This document shows positions 62,331-64,000 of a stretch of 64,000 bases of DNA, in pieces. This DNA is from Ferrovibrio sp046297595 (GTDB taxonomy: Bacteria; Pseudomonadota; Alphaproteobacteria; Ferrovibrionales; Ferrovibrionaceae): contig NZ_JBKBHT010000002.1 in NCBI RefSeq assembly GCF_046297595.1, positions 248,001-312,000 on the forward strand, written 5' to 3'. Positions within the stretch are counted from its first letter, which is position 1; every line of letters begins with the position of its first letter. Made by a program: the position numbers and the translations under genes. The notes under the pieces are model-generated. The model made no database searches. It was given only the letters and a program-made list of their open reading frames with translations, and was not told the origin of the DNA.

Positions 62331-62533
62331 GCGGCGCTCCCGTAACGGAATCCGTGGCGCGATGCGCTGCCGCGGACAGACTCGTGGAACAGAGGATGAC
62401 TCATCCTGAACGCCATGCCTGATTGCTCCCCACTTCGCGCCGCCCGGATCGGGCGGCGGCAGATTGCCCCGGCAGCGGACCGCTGCGGCAATGCAGCGAC
62501 CTTTTCATGAGTATGCTTAATTATGTCTGAATA
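62331..62533. other. Structured gene-free stretch
   Basis: About 200 bases with no gene. It holds GCCGCCCG-GAT-CGGGCGGC-like and ATTGCC..GCAGCGG-A-CCGCTGC..GGCAAT (62463-62492) hairpins. It may be the leader or promoter of the 74-aa gene or contain a small RNA that ends at the terminator beside it. Confidence 0.4.
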
Positions 62534-62557
62534 AAAAAGCCGGTTTTCCGGCTTTTT
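62534..62557 (-). terminator. Bidirectional intrinsic terminator, downstream of tRNA-Val
   Basis: AAAAAGCCGG-TTTT-CCGGCTTTTT is a perfect 10 bp stem; on the minus strand it is followed by a T-run. It ends the tRNA-Val transcript about 80 bases after the tRNA and may act in both directions. Confidence 0.88.
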
Positions 62558-62635
62558 CTGGCGAACAAGCCCGAGTCGAATTCGCGCACGGGGTGCTGAA
62601 AGGCCTTATAAAGGCTGGAAATCCGGTTGGGCGCG

Positions 62636-62710
62636 TGGTGGGCGGTACAAGGATCGAACTTGTGACCCCTACCATGTCAAGGTAGTGCTCTACCGCTGAG
62701 CTAACCGCCC
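62636..62710 (-). tRNA. tRNA-Val (anticodon GAC)
   Basis: A 75-base cloverleaf with encoded CCA. Acceptor GGGCGGT pairs with ACCGCCC; the anticodon stem is CTACC/GGTAG with loop TTGACAT (anticodon GAC); the T-loop is GTTCGATCC. Confidence 0.95.
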
Positions 62711-62914
62711 GTTCGCGCTGCCTGAAGCGCCGGGCAGAGCCGGGCCGCAGTATCCGGGGGTCGACCGGACCGGCTGGCTTTTAAACACTGACGGGCCGGT
62801 TGGCAAGCCCTGCCCCCTGCCCCATAGTCAATGGCCCGCAGTCGATCCATGGCCGATCCCGGCCCCAATCCTATTATTCATTGCTCCGTACCCGCGTTCC
62901 CTTTCAGGTCCTTC

Positions 62915-63835
62915 ATGACAAGCAGCGCCAGTCTCAGAACCCGCCAGTTCCAGCCCGATCCGGAGTTTCCGGCCGATCCGCCGATCCGCGTCAGCCGGCC
63001 GGCCGGCAGCAACCGTTCGGCCCTGGTGCTGTCCTCGCCTCATTCGGGCGACATCTATCCGGCCAGTTTCCGGGGCGCCAGCCAGCTTGATCCGCTCACC
63101 CTGCGCCGTTCGGAAGATGCCTTCATCCACGAGCTTTACGCGGCCGGGCCGGCTCTGGGCGCACCCCTGCTCGAAGCCCTGTTCCCGCGCGCCTATTGCG
63201 ATCCCAACCGTGCCGCCTACGAACTCGATCCCGCCATGTTCGACGCGCCGCTGCCGCCTCATGTGGTGACCGACAGCTCCAAGATCGGCGCCGGTCTTGG
63301 CACCATCGCCCGCGTCGTCACCGGCGGGCTGGAGATCTACAAGGGCAAGCTTGCCTTCACCGAGGCCGAGCGCCGGGTCGAAACCTGCTGGCGGCCCTAT
63401 CACGACGCCCTGGAAACCCTGCTGGAAGAAGCGAAGGCCTGCCATGGCGTGGCGCTGCTGCTTGACTGCCATTCCATGCCTTCGGTAGGCGGCACGCATA
63501 ATCCCGATGCCGGCCAGCGTCGCGCCGACATGGTGATCGGTGATTTCCATGGCGTGTCCTGCGCGCCGCGCCTGGTCGACCGCGTCGAGGATTACCTGAA
63601 ATCCTGCGGCTTCAGCACCACGCGCAACAAGCCCTATGCCGGCGGCTACATCACGCAGTATTACAGCCGGCGCGACCAGGGCATCCATTCCCTGCAGCTT
63701 GAGATCAACCGCGACCTCTACATGGACGAGACGCGCATCGAGAAAGCTGGCGGCTTCAACCGCGTGCAGGGCGCCATGACCGGCCTGATCGAGTTGCTGA
63801 TCGCCTCGGCCACGCCCGACTTCTTGAAAGAGTGA
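62915..63835 (+). CDS. N-formylglutamate amidohydrolase
   Basis: A 306-residue zinc amidohydrolase family protein. Family blocks are LVLSSPHSGDIYP, YCDPNRAAYELDPAMF and LLLDCHSMPSVGGTHN, with LQLEINRDLYMDE near the end. The enzyme removes formate from N-formylglutamate in some histidine-degradation routes, but no hut genes are in the window. ATG 62915 is preferred because the conserved region follows; an upstream ATG at 62831 is possible. Confidence 0.9.
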   Translation: MTSSASLRTRQFQPDPEFPADPPIRVSRPAGSNRSALVLSSPHSGDIYPASFRGASQLDPLTLRRSEDAFIHELYAAGPALGAPLLEALFPRAYCDPNRAAYELDPAMFDAPLPPHVVTDSSKIGAGLGTIARVVTGGLEIYKGKLAFTEAERRVETCWRPYHDALETLLEEAKACHGVALLLDCHSMPSVGGTHNPDAGQRRADMVIGDFHGVSCAPRLVDRVEDYLKSCGFSTTRNKPYAGGYITQYYSRRDQGIHSLQLEINRDLYMDETRIEKAGGFNRVQGAMTGLIELLIASATPDFLKE

Positions 63836-63839
63836 TGCG

Positions 63840-64000
63840 ATGACCGCGCGCCGCCTTGGTTTCCTGCTGGCTTTCGCGCTATTCGCTACCTGCAGCAAGA
63901 CGATTCCGATCGACACGGCGCGTGCCGCCGATACCGCGAAGGTGGCGCAGGCAGCCGAAGTGGGCGATGCGAACCAGGGCCGCGTGCTGACCGAACGCTG
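63840..64000 (+). CDS. Exported protein, cut by the window end (possible cytochrome c)
   Basis: Partial: 53 residues are visible. A hydrophobic signal peptide (LGFLLAFALFATC) is followed by a mature-like segment ending GDANQGRVLTER plus the two bases TG. That pattern, G-D-x-x-x-G-x-x-L-x-x-R before a Cys, is common at the start of c-type cytochromes, but the CxxCH motif is outside the window. ATG 63840 follows the amidohydrolase stop by 4 bases. Confidence 0.55.
   Translation, partial: MTARRLGFLLAFALFATCSKTIPIDTARAADTAKVAQAAEVGDANQGRVLTER

Noticed and set aside
62338..62520. Possible riboswitch before the 74-aa gene
   Set aside because: Hairpins are present, but none of the known aptamer cores could be recognised.

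Overview
The window is GC-rich, densely coded DNA from an alphaproteobacterium, most like a free-living, motile member of the Rhodospirillales or a neighbouring order. That placement is inferred from content and order: the F1-ATPase zeta inhibitor beside purC-purS-purQ-purL-bolA-grxD, the hemC-hemD-mic60-hemY block divergent from tsaD-gpsA, HemP, four chemoreceptors, and REP-type palindromes that translate as MDGRDKPGHDD. No rRNA, prophage, IS element or CRISPR array was seen. The two tRNA genes are Thr(CGT) and Val(GAC).

Region by region. 1-8.4 kb: a ZnuD-like TonB-dependent receptor and a P2-type cation ATPase, converging on a DUF1003 / thymidine-phosphorylase-family / MBL-beta-CASP operon with an Fnr/FixK-type box upstream. 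8.4-12.4 kb: a TetR regulator followed by a CyaC-like adenylate cyclase (membrane anchor, 2Fe-2S domain, cyclase), divergent from a TTC38-like TPR gene that is frameshifted at a G8 tract. 12.4-15.6 kb: a MarR regulator divergent from hydrolase / MddA-like methyltransferase / hydrolase. 15.7-19.7 kb: otsB-GH15-otsA trehalose operon. 19.7-24 kb: a serine hydrolase, a MarR-GNAT fusion, an EamA exporter and a Tat-exported multicopper oxidase. 24-29.2 kb: zeta inhibitor, purine genes, bolA and grxD, ending in a strong terminator. 29.2-32.3 kb: NTF2-like / GNAT / nitrilase operon, then a WrbA-like flavoprotein divergent from an HxlR regulator. 32.3-39.4 kb: response regulator with hybrid kinase, rpsD, and a CHASE3 chemoreceptor. 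39.5-43.3 kb: creatininase, NTF2-like protein, 2OG oxygenase, two very small genes, Fur-box/hemP, Rieske and EVE proteins. 43.3-50.2 kb: gpsA, tsaD, hemC, hemD, mic60, hemY, GST. 50.4-62 kb: tRNA-Thr and a sensory island (hemerythrin, split Aer-like pair, GGDEF/EAL protein, PaiB-like protein, two large chemoreceptors). 62-64 kb: a small unknown gene, a structured intergenic region, tRNA-Val, an N-formylglutamate amidohydrolase and a cut-off exported protein.

The recurring theme is oxygen/redox and environmental sensing. Several regulator-target pairs carry clear operator palindromes that overlap promoters (TetR, MarR, HxlR, MarR-GNAT, Fur). The best leads are the TetR/cyclase/TPR unit with its two operators and G8 frameshift, the Fnr-boxed nucleoside-phosphorylase operon, the MarR-controlled MddA operon, the hemerythrin beside a split aerotaxis receptor, and the small genes around hemP.
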